Source: Bryobacterales bacterium
GTDB lineage: Bacteria > Acidobacteriota > Terriglobia > Bryobacterales > UBA6623
DNA: 64,000 bases
Assembly: GCA_028819575.1 (NCBI GenBank)
Contig: JAPPLB010000009.1
Coordinates: forward strand, 1 to 64,000
Reading direction: 5' to 3'
The position numbers were made by a program, and so were the translations under genes. The notes under the pieces were generated by a model. The model was given only the letters and a program-made list of their open reading frames with translations. It made no database searches and was not told where the DNA came from. Shown here one piece after another: positions 54,310-63,540 of the stretch; within the stretch, counting starts at the first letter, position 1; each line of letters begins with the position of its first letter.

Positions 54310-54798
54310 CTAACCCCGCAACGATTGCTTGCCCAACCACTTCCGTAAATACCCGAGCTGCCCCATGTGGTAAGCCTCGTGATAGGCCATGAAGTAGATC
54401 GCGCCGCGCATCGTCTTGTCCGGGATCGGGAAGTTGCGGGGAGCAGGCGCGGACAGTTCCTCGTCCGTCAACTCTTCGAAGCGCTGCTCGAGCTGTGCCG
54501 ACGCTTCTTCCCAAACCGCCCACACCTCGTCGAGCTCCGGGAACTGTTCCGGATCGTTCATGGCCCCGCCGCGGCCGAACCGCCCTTCCCAGGGCAGCTC
54601 TCGCTCCACGCCCAGCATCTGCAAGAGTGCGCAGCGGGTATTTGCGAGATGTGCCATCACTCCCAGAGCGGGGTTTAGGCCAGGTTCGGCGGGACGGCGC
54701 AACTCCTCGGGAGTCAAGTCGTCAAGCGCTTTGTGAGCCATGCCGGCACCGAGACCGAATTGATGAACGCTGGCTGTGATTCGAGAATCCATAGCCAT
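54310..54798 (-). CDS. DinB superfamily protein
   Basis: 162 residues from ATG at 54798 (54792 also possible). Four-helix bundle: HQFGLGAGMAHKALDDLTPEELRR at the N-terminus, GVMAHLANTRCALLQMLG in the second helix and FMAYHEAYHMGQLGYLRKWLG at the end; His residues in the second and last helices (HL, HEAYHMGQ) form the usual metal site. DinB/YfiT-like proteins act as thiol- or metal-dependent transferases or dehydratases in detoxification; substrate unknown. Confidence 0.82.
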   Translation of the reverse strand: MAMDSRITASVHQFGLGAGMAHKALDDLTPEELRRPAEPGLNPALGVMAHLANTRCALLQMLGVERELPWEGRFGRGGAMNDPEQFPELDEVWAVWEEASAQLEQRFEELTDEELSAPAPRNFPIPDKTMRGAIYFMAYHEAYHMGQLGYLRKWLGKQSLRG

Positions 54799-55028
54799 GG
54801 TTGTAGCAGATCCTGGGAGAGAATAGCCGCTTCCGAGTCCGCGCAATGGGAGATGTTCCCCTGGCGAGCCAAGCAGAACGTTCATCGCGGCCCGAGGTAC
54901 TGAAGCCCTTCAGTCTTGTTTTTGCCGTCCCGTCCGGCATAGCATGACAAAGGGACGGCCGGAATCATCGAGATCGAGTTCCCGCCGGCGCGTCGCGAGC
55001 CTCCCGCGCCGGCAACTCGGCTTTCATG

Positions 55029-55053
55029 TTTTTCACGAGACACGAGACACGGC
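55029..55053 (+). repeat. Short CACGAGA repeat (also inside A5)
   Basis: TTTTTCACGAGACACGAGAC followed by ACGGC; a 7-bp period (CACGAGA). Nearly the same sequence lies in element A5 (51912-51935), where GAGA reads GAAT or GAGT. Confidence 0.6.
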
Positions 55054-55360
55054 CTTAGTGACCGTTCGTCTCGCCGTGTGTGCGCAAGGGTCGCAACGCC
55101 GAAAACCGCCGCCCGGACCGCTGCCACTGCCGCCAACTGACTGTTTCCCGGTCCACGGGTGCTCGGTTTTTCTTGGCATTCTCTTTACCCGGAGCAAGTG
55201 TTCAAGCGTCGAAATCCCATATAAGTGCACAGAATCCCGTTTCCCACAGGAAAATGCGCGAAGCGCGGCGTTCGCCGCCGCTCCCGCCGCCCTCCGGACT
55301 GGACCCGTTGCGGTGGACGCGAATGGCCACACAGCTCCCGCCTCCACAGTAAAAACGCCT

Positions 55361-55390
55361 CTCATTCGTGTTGATTCGTGTCCATTCGTG
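55361..55390 (+). repeat. Three 10-bp units ending ATTCGTG
   Basis: CTCATTCGTG, TTGATTCGTG and TCCATTCGTG in a row, then GTGAATG. The spacing is exactly 10 bp, one helical turn. Similar ATTCGTG repeats occur in unrelated bacterial genomes, so it may be a dispersed repeat; a protein-binding site upstream of the DUF1501 promoter is the alternative. Confidence 0.7.
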
Positions 55391-55454
55391 GTGAATGAAC
55401 CCATGCTGAGAAAGAGGAACGTTCTATATTGCGTTGACACAAGAGCCGTTTCCG

Positions 55455-55483
55455 TTGCGGGTATTCTGCCCTCGGAGTACAAT
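55455..55483 (+). promoter_or_regulatory. Candidate promoter of the DUF1501 operon
   Basis: TTGCGG (55455-55460) and TACAAT (55478-55483) with a 17-bp spacer, 58 bases before the DUF1501 start. A perfect TTGACA at 55434-55439 has no good -10 partner. TACAAT also occurs in front of the genes at 36174 and 38261. Confidence 0.5.
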
Positions 55484-55540
55484 GGGCGTACAGCAACCGC
55501 AAAGGGGATGTGTATCTAGTTCACGCCCGGAGGTTTAGCC

Positions 55541-56920
55541 GTGTTTCGACTCGATCACCAAAAGGCCGTCAGCTTCTGTGACGGCCTCCGCCGCCGTGAT
55601 TTCCTGCACGCCGGTTCGGCCGGCATGTTGGGCCTTGGCCTGACCGACTTCCTGTCGCTCAAGGCGCAGGGCGCGGTCCACAACGACAAGAGCGACATCA
55701 ACGTGATCATGCTCTTCCTTGTCGGCGGGCCGAGCCAGCTCGATACCTGGGATATGAAGCCTAATGCGCCGTCGGAAATTCGCGGCCCCTATAAGCCGAT
55801 CAAGACGAACGTTCCCGGCATCGAGATCTCTGAAATCTTCCCCCGCATGGCGCGGCATGCCGACAAGTGGTCGCTGGTGCGGACGCTCTATCACACCGCC
55901 GCCGCTGTTCATGACACCGGTCATCAGATGATGCAGACCGGGCGGCTCTTCCAGGGCGGGCTCAACCATCCCCACATGGGTTCGGTGCTCGGCAAGCTGC
56001 GCGGACCCAACGGAGACGTGCCGCCGCACGTCCTGCTGCCGCGACCCATCGGCAACACAGGCGGCAATATGCCGCACGGCCAGGACGCGGGTTATCTCGG
56101 AAAGGCGCACGACCCGTTCGTGCTCAACGCCGACCCCGCGGAGCCGAATTTCGAAGTGCCCGACATGCTGCCGCCCGACTACATCTCGGCAGTGCGCATC
56201 AAACGTCGCCGCAAGTGGCGAGACATGATCGATGACGCCGTGAAACACTTCGAGGAAGTTCCCGACGCGAAGCTCCTCGATACGACGTTCCATCAGGCCT
56301 ACACGCTGATGTCGTCGAAAAAGGCCCGCGCCGCGTTCGATCTGACTCAGGAGTCCGACGACACGCGCAAGCGCTACGGCTGGAACCGTTTTGGTCAAAG
56401 CTGCCTGATGGCGAAACGCCTTATTGAAGCCGGCGTTCGCTTCGTAACGGTCAACATGTTCGAAACGGTCTTCGACGAGATCACCTGGGACATTCACGGC
56501 TCCAGCCCGTTCAGCCCGATCGAATGCTACAGCAATCTTGTCGGACCGATGTTCGACAATGGGTTCACTTCGCTTGTCGAGGACCTTTCCCGGACGGGCT
56601 GGCTCGACAGCACGATGATCGTCGCAACCGGCGAATTTGGCCGCACGCCGAAGATCAACCCGGCCGGCGGGCGCGACCATTGGCCTGCCTGCTGGCCGGT
56701 CGTGATGGCCGGGGGCGGCATTCAGGGTGGACGTGTCGTGGGTGAGTCCGACGACATCGGCGGCGCGCCGAAGAGCCGCCCGACGACTCCGGCCGAAGTG
56801 ACGGCCACCGTGTATCACGGTCTTGGCATCGACCTGGAAACCGAGCTGCCCGGTCCGCAAAACCGACCGATCCGCGTGGTCGATCACGGCGTCGAGCCGA
56901 TCATGGAGTTGTTCACATAG
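55541..56920 (+). CDS. DUF1501 family protein, Tat-exported
   Basis: 459 residues, GTG 55541 with GGAGG eight bases before it (55529-55533). A twin-arginine signal (GLRRRDFLHAGSAGMLGLGL) opens the protein. DUF1501 features follow: VIMLFLVGGPSQLDTWDMKP near residue 55, SLVRTLYHTAAAVHDTGHQMM near 115, and TGEFGRTPKINPAGGRDHWP near 360. The fold is of the alkaline phosphatase/sulfatase type, but the activity is unknown. First gene of a four-gene operon; the PSCyt1-DUF1549 gene begins 53 bases later. Confidence 0.92.
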   Translation: MFRLDHQKAVSFCDGLRRRDFLHAGSAGMLGLGLTDFLSLKAQGAVHNDKSDINVIMLFLVGGPSQLDTWDMKPNAPSEIRGPYKPIKTNVPGIEISEIFPRMARHADKWSLVRTLYHTAAAVHDTGHQMMQTGRLFQGGLNHPHMGSVLGKLRGPNGDVPPHVLLPRPIGNTGGNMPHGQDAGYLGKAHDPFVLNADPAEPNFEVPDMLPPDYISAVRIKRRRKWRDMIDDAVKHFEEVPDAKLLDTTFHQAYTLMSSKKARAAFDLTQESDDTRKRYGWNRFGQSCLMAKRLIEAGVRFVTVNMFETVFDEITWDIHGSSPFSPIECYSNLVGPMFDNGFTSLVEDLSRTGWLDSTMIVATGEFGRTPKINPAGGRDHWPACWPVVMAGGGIQGGRVVGESDDIGGAPKSRPTTPAEVTATVYHGLGIDLETELPGPQNRPIRVVDHGVEPIMELFT

Positions 56921-56973
56921 CTTATGCGTGAGCCGTGGCGCAACGTTCCCGAGCTCTCGCAGCCCCGCAGACA

Positions 56974-59424
56974 ATGATCCGGAAAGCACTGGTAGCCGCG
57001 TTCCTGCTGACTCCGCCGTGCGTGGCGCAATCGCCGCAGTCCATTGAGATCCTCCCCGACGGCGTCACCCTTTCCGGACCACAGTCAAGCCACCGGCTCA
57101 TCGTTCAGGGCCGATTCGCCGACGGGTCCGAACGCGACCTTACCGCCAAAGCTGCTTTCAACGCTTCGAATCCGAAGGTCGTCAACATGGACGACAGCGT
57201 TCTCCGCCCGCTCGCCAACGGCCGTACCCGGCTGACGGCTGAGGTGGCAGGCGTCTCCGCCTCGATCGAAATCACGGTCGAAAACTACCAGGCGCCCTTC
57301 GTTCCGAGCTTCCTTAGCGATGTCCAACCCGTCCTCACGAAAGCCGGCTGCAACTCGGGCGCTTGCCACGGTTCGGAAGCCGGCAAGAACGGTTTCAAGC
57401 TCAGCCTCCGCGGCTATGACCCGGAATTCGACCACGCCGTCCTCACCCGCGAAGCTGTCGGACGCCGTGTCGCCCGCTGGGACCCTTCGAAGAGCCTTTT
57501 ACTTCTCAAGCCCACTTTGACGATTCCGCACCAAGGCGGCAGACGCTTCGCTGTCGACTCGCCCGACTTCCGCATCATTGCCGAGTGGATTGCCAATGGC
57601 GCCCTCGCCCCGGCCGAAGACGAAGCCCGGATCATCGACCTCCGCATTTCCCCCGAGCAGGCGTGGCTTCAGACTGACGCCGAGCAACAAGTCATCGTCC
57701 AAGCCGTCTACAGCGACGGCTCGCGCCGCGACGTCACCCGCTGGGCGAAATTCTCGAGCACGAACTCCGGTGTTGCCACTGTTGACGGCTTGGGCCGTGT
57801 CAAGATGCAGGGTCCCGGCGAAGCCGCCATCACCGTCTGGTATTCGAGCAAGGTCAAATTCGCCCGCTTCGGCATCCCCTTCGACCACGAAATCACCCCG
57901 AACGTTTACTCCGATGCACCCCGCAACAACTACATCGACGACCTCGTCATCGAGAAACTCCGGGCCCTGCGCATTGCGCCCTCCGAACCGGTCGGCGACG
58001 CGGCTTTTCTGCGGCGCGCCTATCTTGACGCCATGGGCGCGCTTCCGGGTCCGGCCGAAGTTGAGCGCTTCATCGCCGACCCGTCGCCGGACAAGCGCCA
58101 GCGCCTGATTGACGCCATCCTCGAACGTGAAGAGTTCATCGACTACTGGGCTTACAAATGGTCGGACCTGCTTCTTGTCTCGAGCCGCGATCTCGGCAAC
58201 AGCGCCATGTGGTCGTACTATCGCTGGGTCCGTGACAGTGTCGCGAAGAACACGCCGTGGGATCGCTTTGTCCGACAAGTCCTCACTTCCACCGGCAACA
58301 GCCGCGTCAAGGGCGAACTGAACTACTATCAGCTTCACCGCAACACGATCGAGTTGGCCGAGAACGTCACGCAGGCCTTCCTTGGTCTCCGCATCACCTG
58401 TGCCCGATGCCACAACCATCCGCTCGAGAAGTGGACGCAGAACGACTACTACCAGTTCGCGAATCTCGTCTCGCGTGTTGCTCAGAAGAACGGCACGGGT
58501 GAGGGAGACGTGGTCGTGTACCGCAGCCCCTCGGGCGACATCAATCACCCCAAGCTCGGCAAGCCTCTCCCGCCTCGCCCGCTCGACGGTGAGGAACTGG
58601 CCCTCGACAGCTCGAAAGACCGCCGTCAGCACTTGGCCGAATGGCTCACCTCGGCTGAAAACCCTTACTTCGCCCGCGCGGTCGTCAACAAGATCTGGGC
58701 GAACTTCTTGGGCCGCGGAATCGTCGATCCGGTCGACGACATGCGCGCAACGAATCCGGCCAGCAACGAAAAGCTCCTGACCGCCCTGACGAAGGACTTC
58801 ATCGAGCACAATTTCGATGTGAAACATCTCGTCCGCCGCATCATGCTGTCCGCGACCTATCAGCGCTCGTCGAAGTCGAACGCGACGAACGCCGACGATG
58901 AGGTCTACTATTCGCGTTACATCGTGCGCAGGCTGCCGGCTGAGGTGGTGCTCGATGCCGTAAGCCAAGTCACCCGCGTGCCGACACGCTTCAGCGGCTA
59001 TCCCGAGGGCACACATGCGATCCAACTGCCGGACACCCAGGTGAATTCGTTCTTCCTGACGGTGTTCGGGCGTCCGCCGCGTGTCAATGTCGACGCCGCC
59101 GAGCGCGAACATGCCCCGACAATCAAGCAGGCGCTCCACGTCATCAACGGCGACACGCTCAACAACATGCTGCGCGACGAAGAGGGGGCGATCGAGATGT
59201 TCCTCAAGTTGGGGCTCTCGAACGCGAAGATTCTCGATCATCTCTACTTGTCGGCTTTGAGCCGCTACTCGACCAAGCAGGAGAAGGACGCCCTGGTGCG
59301 CGTCCTCGACGAAGCGGAGCAAGCAACGAGAGCCGATCCGTTGGAGCGCGACCCGCGACGAAAACCACTGGAAGATCTGATGTGGGCGATGCTCACCGGC
59401 AAGGAGTTTCTGTTCAACCACTGA
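56974..59424 (+). CDS. Exported PSCyt1-DUF1549-DUF1553 cytochrome protein with Ig-like domains
   Basis: 816 residues from ATG 56974. Signal peptide 1-18; a Big_2-type Ig domain (~25-105); a cytochrome-like domain with CNSGACHG (near 127, CX4CH); a second Ig-like domain (~205-300); DUF1549 (~320-525) containing CARCHNHPLEKW (CxxCH haem-binding motif, near 476); and DUF1553 to the end. These domain sets are typical of Planctomycetes and Acidobacteria and always pair with DUF1501 genes. Function unknown; haem attachment in the periplasm is expected. Confidence 0.9.
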   Translation: MIRKALVAAFLLTPPCVAQSPQSIEILPDGVTLSGPQSSHRLIVQGRFADGSERDLTAKAAFNASNPKVVNMDDSVLRPLANGRTRLTAEVAGVSASIEITVENYQAPFVPSFLSDVQPVLTKAGCNSGACHGSEAGKNGFKLSLRGYDPEFDHAVLTREAVGRRVARWDPSKSLLLLKPTLTIPHQGGRRFAVDSPDFRIIAEWIANGALAPAEDEARIIDLRISPEQAWLQTDAEQQVIVQAVYSDGSRRDVTRWAKFSSTNSGVATVDGLGRVKMQGPGEAAITVWYSSKVKFARFGIPFDHEITPNVYSDAPRNNYIDDLVIEKLRALRIAPSEPVGDAAFLRRAYLDAMGALPGPAEVERFIADPSPDKRQRLIDAILEREEFIDYWAYKWSDLLLVSSRDLGNSAMWSYYRWVRDSVAKNTPWDRFVRQVLTSTGNSRVKGELNYYQLHRNTIELAENVTQAFLGLRITCARCHNHPLEKWTQNDYYQFANLVSRVAQKNGTGEGDVVVYRSPSGDINHPKLGKPLPPRPLDGEELALDSSKDRRQHLAEWLTSAENPYFARAVVNKIWANFLGRGIVDPVDDMRATNPASNEKLLTALTKDFIEHNFDVKHLVRRIMLSATYQRSSKSNATNADDEVYYSRYIVRRLPAEVVLDAVSQVTRVPTRFSGYPEGTHAIQLPDTQVNSFFLTVFGRPPRVNVDAAEREHAPTIKQALHVINGDTLNNMLRDEEGAIEMFLKLGLSNAKILDHLYLSALSRYSTKQEKDALVRVLDEAEQATRADPLERDPRRKPLEDLMWAMLTGKEFLFNH

Positions 59425-59455
59425 TGGAGTGCATGAGGAGCAACAACACGACAAC

Positions 59456-60790
59456 ATGACCACGCTCCGCCGCGTTGCTCTTACGATCAATCTCCTGGCT
59501 CTTCCTCTATGCGCGGAACCTTCCTTCCGCAGCGACGTCTTCCCCATCATTCGTGACAACTGCCTCGCCTGCCACAGCGACCAGACAAAGATGGGACAAC
59601 TCGTGATGGAGAGCTACGACGGGTTGATGCTGGGCGGCAAGAGCGGACCCGCGATTACCGCCGGTGATGCGGAGTCAAGCTTGCTGGTCCGCATGCTCGA
59701 AGGACGAGTTCAACCGAAGATGCCGTTCGGCGGAGAACTCCCACCCCACAACATCGCTGTCATCAAAGCATGGATCGATGCCGGTGCGATAGGCGAAGAG
59801 GTGTCCGGAGGCGTTTCGACTGCGCTACCCGCCATTGAAAGCCGCCGTGCAGTATCTTCTCCCGTCAGCGCCCTGGCGTTTTCCCGGGATGGCGCCGCAT
59901 TGGCGGTCGCTTCGTATCGGCAGGTTCGGATCACGGACGCCGCAAGCGGCAACGTTACGAGGACACTTGACGGCCACGCCGATCTCGTCCGCGCTCTGGC
60001 CTTTTCGCCCTCCGGCAGGATGCTCGCCGCCGCCGGCGGCGCCCCCGCGCAGTTCGGTGAAGTCAAAGTGTGGGACGTCGAGACCGGAGAACTCCGTCAC
60101 ACCATCAATGCCCACAAAGACTGCATCTACTCGGTCGACTTCTCGCCTGATGGCAAGCAGATCGTCACCGCCAGCTACGACCGCATGATCGAACTGTGGA
60201 GCGCCGACACGGGCGAGCATATCCGCACGTTGAAGGACCATGTCGATGCCGTCTACACCGTAGATTTCGGCAACGAACCCGGTCAACTCGTGTCCGGCGG
60301 CGCCGACCGCTCGGTCAAGCTTTGGAACCTCGAGACCGGCAAGCCGAGCCTCACGCTCAGCGAGCCCCTGGCCGGCGTTTTGACCGTAGCCTTCCATCCG
60401 GACGGTCGCCGGCTCGCCGCCGCCGGCGCCGATAAGACGATCCGCGTCTGGCGCATTGCCAACGACGAGAACACCGCCGCTGAATTGGTGAAGGCAATGA
60501 CGGGGCACGAAGCCGCGATCCTCAAGATCGCCTTTTCGCCTGATGGCTCGACGATCGTGTCATCGTCATCGGATCGATCCCTGAAGGTCTGGGATACTGC
60601 GACCCTGAACGAAAAGGGCGTCCTCGCCGATCAATCCGATTGGGGACAGTCCCTGGCCTTTCACCCTGATGGAAAGAGTTTCGTAGTGGGTCGCTACGAC
60701 GGCTCGCTGACTGCTTACGACACAGTTTTGTTGCAGCCAACCAAGAAGTGGGAGCGCGCGGCCGGCCCGTCGCATCTCGCGCGCCGATGA
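59456..60790 (+). CDS. Exported cytochrome c-WD40 propeller protein
   Basis: 444 residues from ATG 59456 (GTG 59429 would add nine residues). Signal peptide 1-18, then a planctomycete-type cytochrome domain with CLACH (36-40) and MPFGGELPPHNIAVIKAWIDAGA; then seven WD40 repeats (~115-430) with blades such as VKVWDVETGELRHTI, IELWSADTGEHIRTL and LKVWDTATLNEKGVL. The propeller probably mediates protein contact while the haem domain carries an electron. Second-to-last gene of the operon. Confidence 0.9.
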   Translation: MTTLRRVALTINLLALPLCAEPSFRSDVFPIIRDNCLACHSDQTKMGQLVMESYDGLMLGGKSGPAITAGDAESSLLVRMLEGRVQPKMPFGGELPPHNIAVIKAWIDAGAIGEEVSGGVSTALPAIESRRAVSSPVSALAFSRDGAALAVASYRQVRITDAASGNVTRTLDGHADLVRALAFSPSGRMLAAAGGAPAQFGEVKVWDVETGELRHTINAHKDCIYSVDFSPDGKQIVTASYDRMIELWSADTGEHIRTLKDHVDAVYTVDFGNEPGQLVSGGADRSVKLWNLETGKPSLTLSEPLAGVLTVAFHPDGRRLAAAGADKTIRVWRIANDENTAAELVKAMTGHEAAILKIAFSPDGSTIVSSSSDRSLKVWDTATLNEKGVLADQSDWGQSLAFHPDGKSFVVGRYDGSLTAYDTVLLQPTKKWERAAGPSHLARR

Positions 60791-60810
60791 CAAGCTTACC
60801 CGGAGGAATG

Positions 60811-63264
60811 ATGAAACGATTCCTGAACCTGGCTCTGCTCGTTGCCATGCCGGCGATCCTCATCGCTGATACCCGCACCAACCCGCCCACCATTCAGGAA
60901 ACGTCGCCGTTGGCGGTTACCCGGGGCCTGACGACTGAACTGAAGATCGAAGGTATCAACCTCGTCGGAGCGCGGGAAATCCTGTTCGACGACCCGGCTG
61001 TTCAAGGCAAGATCCTCCATGTCAACACGCTCGGTGAGTTTGTCGGCACTTTCATCGGTTCGAACGGCGCCCCCAGTACCGTCAACCGCGGTGACCCGCC
61101 TCCCCTCAACGAAGTCGCCATCGAAGTGGAAGTCGACCCGGAAGCCAGGCTCGGCCTGTATTCTTTCCGCCTCGTTACCAGGGAGGGCACGACCAACACC
61201 GGCAAGATCAGCATCGAGCCCTTCTATGGCGCCCGGCCGGAAATTGAACCTAACGATACGCTCCAGGATGTTCTCCTCCAGGACGCGTACATCTTCCCAC
61301 CGGCCATCGTCACCGGCGCTCTTCGCACGCCCGGCGATATCGACTACCTGCCGTTCGAGGCGCCGGCCGGAGAAGAATTCGTGTTCCACATCAGCGCTGC
61401 TGAACTAGGCTCGAAACTGCGTTGGAAAATCGATCTGATGAATGCGCAGGGGACGACCCTTGCCTCGCGCTCTGTCGCGGACACCGCCCGCGGGCCAGTC
61501 CTCGCCTATCGCATCCCCTCCAGCGGGAAATACTATGTTGCGATCTCTGACATCGAGCGCGGGGGAAGCCGGGGACATTTCTATCGGCTCAAGATCGGCT
61601 CGTACCCTTATCTCACGGGCGTCCATCCACTCGGTGTTCCTGAAGGCGAAAACACGCAGCTCACCCTACAGGGCTACAATCTCGGCGATCGGCGGACGAT
61701 CACGGTTGATGGCAAGTCCGACTATCGAGCGATGGCTCGACAGGATATTCGCCCGGATCTGGATCTTGGCTTTCCGCACAACGAGTTGAAGATCGCTGTC
61801 GGCAAACACTCGGAAGTCATCGAGGATGACCGTGGCGCAAGTCCCGATTCGGCGATGGCGCTCAACGTACCGGTTACCGTCAACGGAAAGGTAAGCGGTT
61901 TCTCTCAAGACCAGACGCCGGACGAAGATTACTTTCGTTTCAGAGCAAAAAAGGGCAGGGAATACACGATCGAAGTCGAAGCTCGCCGTCTTGGCTCGCG
62001 GCTTGATTCCACTCTCGAAATCCTCGACAGTAACGGCGACCTGGTTCCGCAAATCAAAGCTCGCGCTGAGCTCGGAACAGAGATCGAGTTGCGGGATCAC
62101 AACTCTGTCCAAAGCGGCCTGCGTATCAACTCACCGCAGGAAAAGGGATTCCGTGTCGGCGACTACGTCATGATCGGCAGCGAAATTCTCCGCATCAGTG
62201 CTTTGCCGCGCGGTCCGGACGACGGCACGGTTTTCATCAACCTTGGAAACCGCCGCATCGGCTACTTCAACACGACCCCTGAAGCGCAAGCGCTCGGTAC
62301 TGCCGTCTACAAGGTAAGCCTGCACGCGCCCGACGCCAAGTTGCAGCCGAACGGACTTCCGCAACGGGTCTTCTTCTATCAAAACGACGACGGAGGCCCC
62401 GGGTACGATAAGGACTCCTGGCTGAGCTTCACGGCTCCCGATGACGGCGATTATTTCATCCGCCTGCGAGACCTGAGAGGACATCAGGGCGAGGACTATG
62501 CCTACCGCCTCATCGTGCGGGAAGCTTCGCCCGACTTCCAGCTCAGCGTCTCGCCTGCCAACCCGAATCTCCCGCGCGGCGGCGGCGCGACCGTCACCGT
62601 GACGGCTCTGCGCTACGACGGTTTCGACGGCCCGATCGAGGTCGAGGTGCGCGATCTCCCCCCGGTCATCAGGGCCACCAGGGAAACCATTGTTCCAGGC
62701 GAAAGCTCTACCGTCCTGACGCTCTTCGCCGATCGGGATGCAGATCTTGAACATGCCGTCCCGCTGCACGTAGTCGGTCGGAGCGAGTTGCAGGGCAAGA
62801 GCATTGTACGAGTCGCCAATGCAGACGACAAGCTGCGCTATATTGCAGTTACCGAGCCGGCCGACTTGGCCGTCGAGGTCGAGCCGTCTGAGGTCGAGCT
62901 CGAGGCTGGCTCGAAGACGACGATCGCTGTCCGAGTCACGCGCAATAACGGATTCAGGGGCCGCGTTCCCATCGCAATCACGAATCTGCCGTTCGGCGTC
63001 CGAGTCACCGATGTCGGGCTCAACGGAGTATTGGTGACCGAGGAGGAGACACGGCGGGAGTTCGTGCTCGAAGCGTTGCCCGACGTGGAACCGACCGAGC
63101 GGTTGATCGCTGTCAGCGGTACCGTGGAGACTCGCTCGCCGATCCGACCGACTTACGCCGCCGAACCGTTCAAACTGAAGGTCGTTGCGCGTACGGTGTC
63201 ACAAGCGGCGGCCGCCTCGTCGAGACGCGCGAGGCCCTCCGCGTCTTCCGCAGGACAACCTTAA
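60811..63264 (+). CDS. Exported multi-domain protein with pre-peptidase C-terminal (PPC)-type domains
   Basis: 817 residues from ATG 60811, five bases after GGAGG (ATG 60808 is too close). Signal peptide 1-18. It is built of beta-sandwich domains: an IPT-like N-terminal domain, PPC-type domains recognisable by EIEPNDTLQD (~145), DIDYLPFEAPAGEEFVFHI (~180), PDEDYFRFRAKKGREYTIEV (~370) and YDKDSWLSFTAPDDGDYFIRL (~540), and two Ig-like domains near the end. No catalytic domain is present. Last gene of the operon; probably the surface-binding or structural component. Confidence 0.82.
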   Translation: MKRFLNLALLVAMPAILIADTRTNPPTIQETSPLAVTRGLTTELKIEGINLVGAREILFDDPAVQGKILHVNTLGEFVGTFIGSNGAPSTVNRGDPPPLNEVAIEVEVDPEARLGLYSFRLVTREGTTNTGKISIEPFYGARPEIEPNDTLQDVLLQDAYIFPPAIVTGALRTPGDIDYLPFEAPAGEEFVFHISAAELGSKLRWKIDLMNAQGTTLASRSVADTARGPVLAYRIPSSGKYYVAISDIERGGSRGHFYRLKIGSYPYLTGVHPLGVPEGENTQLTLQGYNLGDRRTITVDGKSDYRAMARQDIRPDLDLGFPHNELKIAVGKHSEVIEDDRGASPDSAMALNVPVTVNGKVSGFSQDQTPDEDYFRFRAKKGREYTIEVEARRLGSRLDSTLEILDSNGDLVPQIKARAELGTEIELRDHNSVQSGLRINSPQEKGFRVGDYVMIGSEILRISALPRGPDDGTVFINLGNRRIGYFNTTPEAQALGTAVYKVSLHAPDAKLQPNGLPQRVFFYQNDDGGPGYDKDSWLSFTAPDDGDYFIRLRDLRGHQGEDYAYRLIVREASPDFQLSVSPANPNLPRGGGATVTVTALRYDGFDGPIEVEVRDLPPVIRATRETIVPGESSTVLTLFADRDADLEHAVPLHVVGRSELQGKSIVRVANADDKLRYIAVTEPADLAVEVEPSEVELEAGSKTTIAVRVTRNNGFRGRVPIAITNLPFGVRVTDVGLNGVLVTEEETRREFVLEALPDVEPTERLIAVSGTVETRSPIRPTYAAEPFKLKVVARTVSQAAAASSRRARPSASSAGQP

Positions 63265-63331
63265 CGAAACGGGGTTTTCTTCTGCACAGCGGTTCGCCTG
63301 GGACGAATTTCTGCCCTGTGTCGGTGTATTT

Positions 63332-63540
63332 CTAGCCTTCATTTCTCAACACGCGGCCAGGCGAAGTGCGTGAGAGGGCCGCCAGGACTAGGCGCAAGCC
63401 GGGCAGAGGAAAAAGGCGCGAGCCGCTTGGCGCGCGCAGGCGTACTTGAACAGTACGTTGAGCACGGCAAGCAAGCGCAACGAAGTCCTGGCGGTCGTAT
63501 CGCGTGCTTCGACCGTCGGGTGGTGAGAAATGCAGGCTAA
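63332..63540 (+). mobile_element. Family A MITE-like element, copy A6 (full length), flanks CTAG/CTAA
   Basis: Body 63336-63536 (201 bp, the same length as A3) between CTAG (63332-63335) and CTAA (63537-63540), a duplication with one mismatch. Ends: CCTTCATTTCTCAACACG and GTGGTGAGAAATGCAGG. Central hairpin CGTACTTGAACAGTACG at 63441-63457. The right flank, read leftward, is TTAG, whose TAG is the stop of the DAHP synthase gene. It lies between convergent genes. Confidence 0.92.

Larger units (their letters stand above)
54799..55540. other. Long intergenic region with short repeats
   Basis: About 740 bp without a convincing gene; one plus-strand frame (54944-55519) spans it but has no ribosome binding site or family resemblance. 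It holds the CACGAGACACG repeat, the ATTCGTG triplet repeat and the promoter for the DUF1501 operon, listed separately. Confidence 0.5.

Noticed and set aside
54944-55519. 191-codon frame in the long gap before the DUF1501 operon
   Set aside because: Runs through short repeats and the promoter region, lacks a ribosome binding site, and resembles nothing known.
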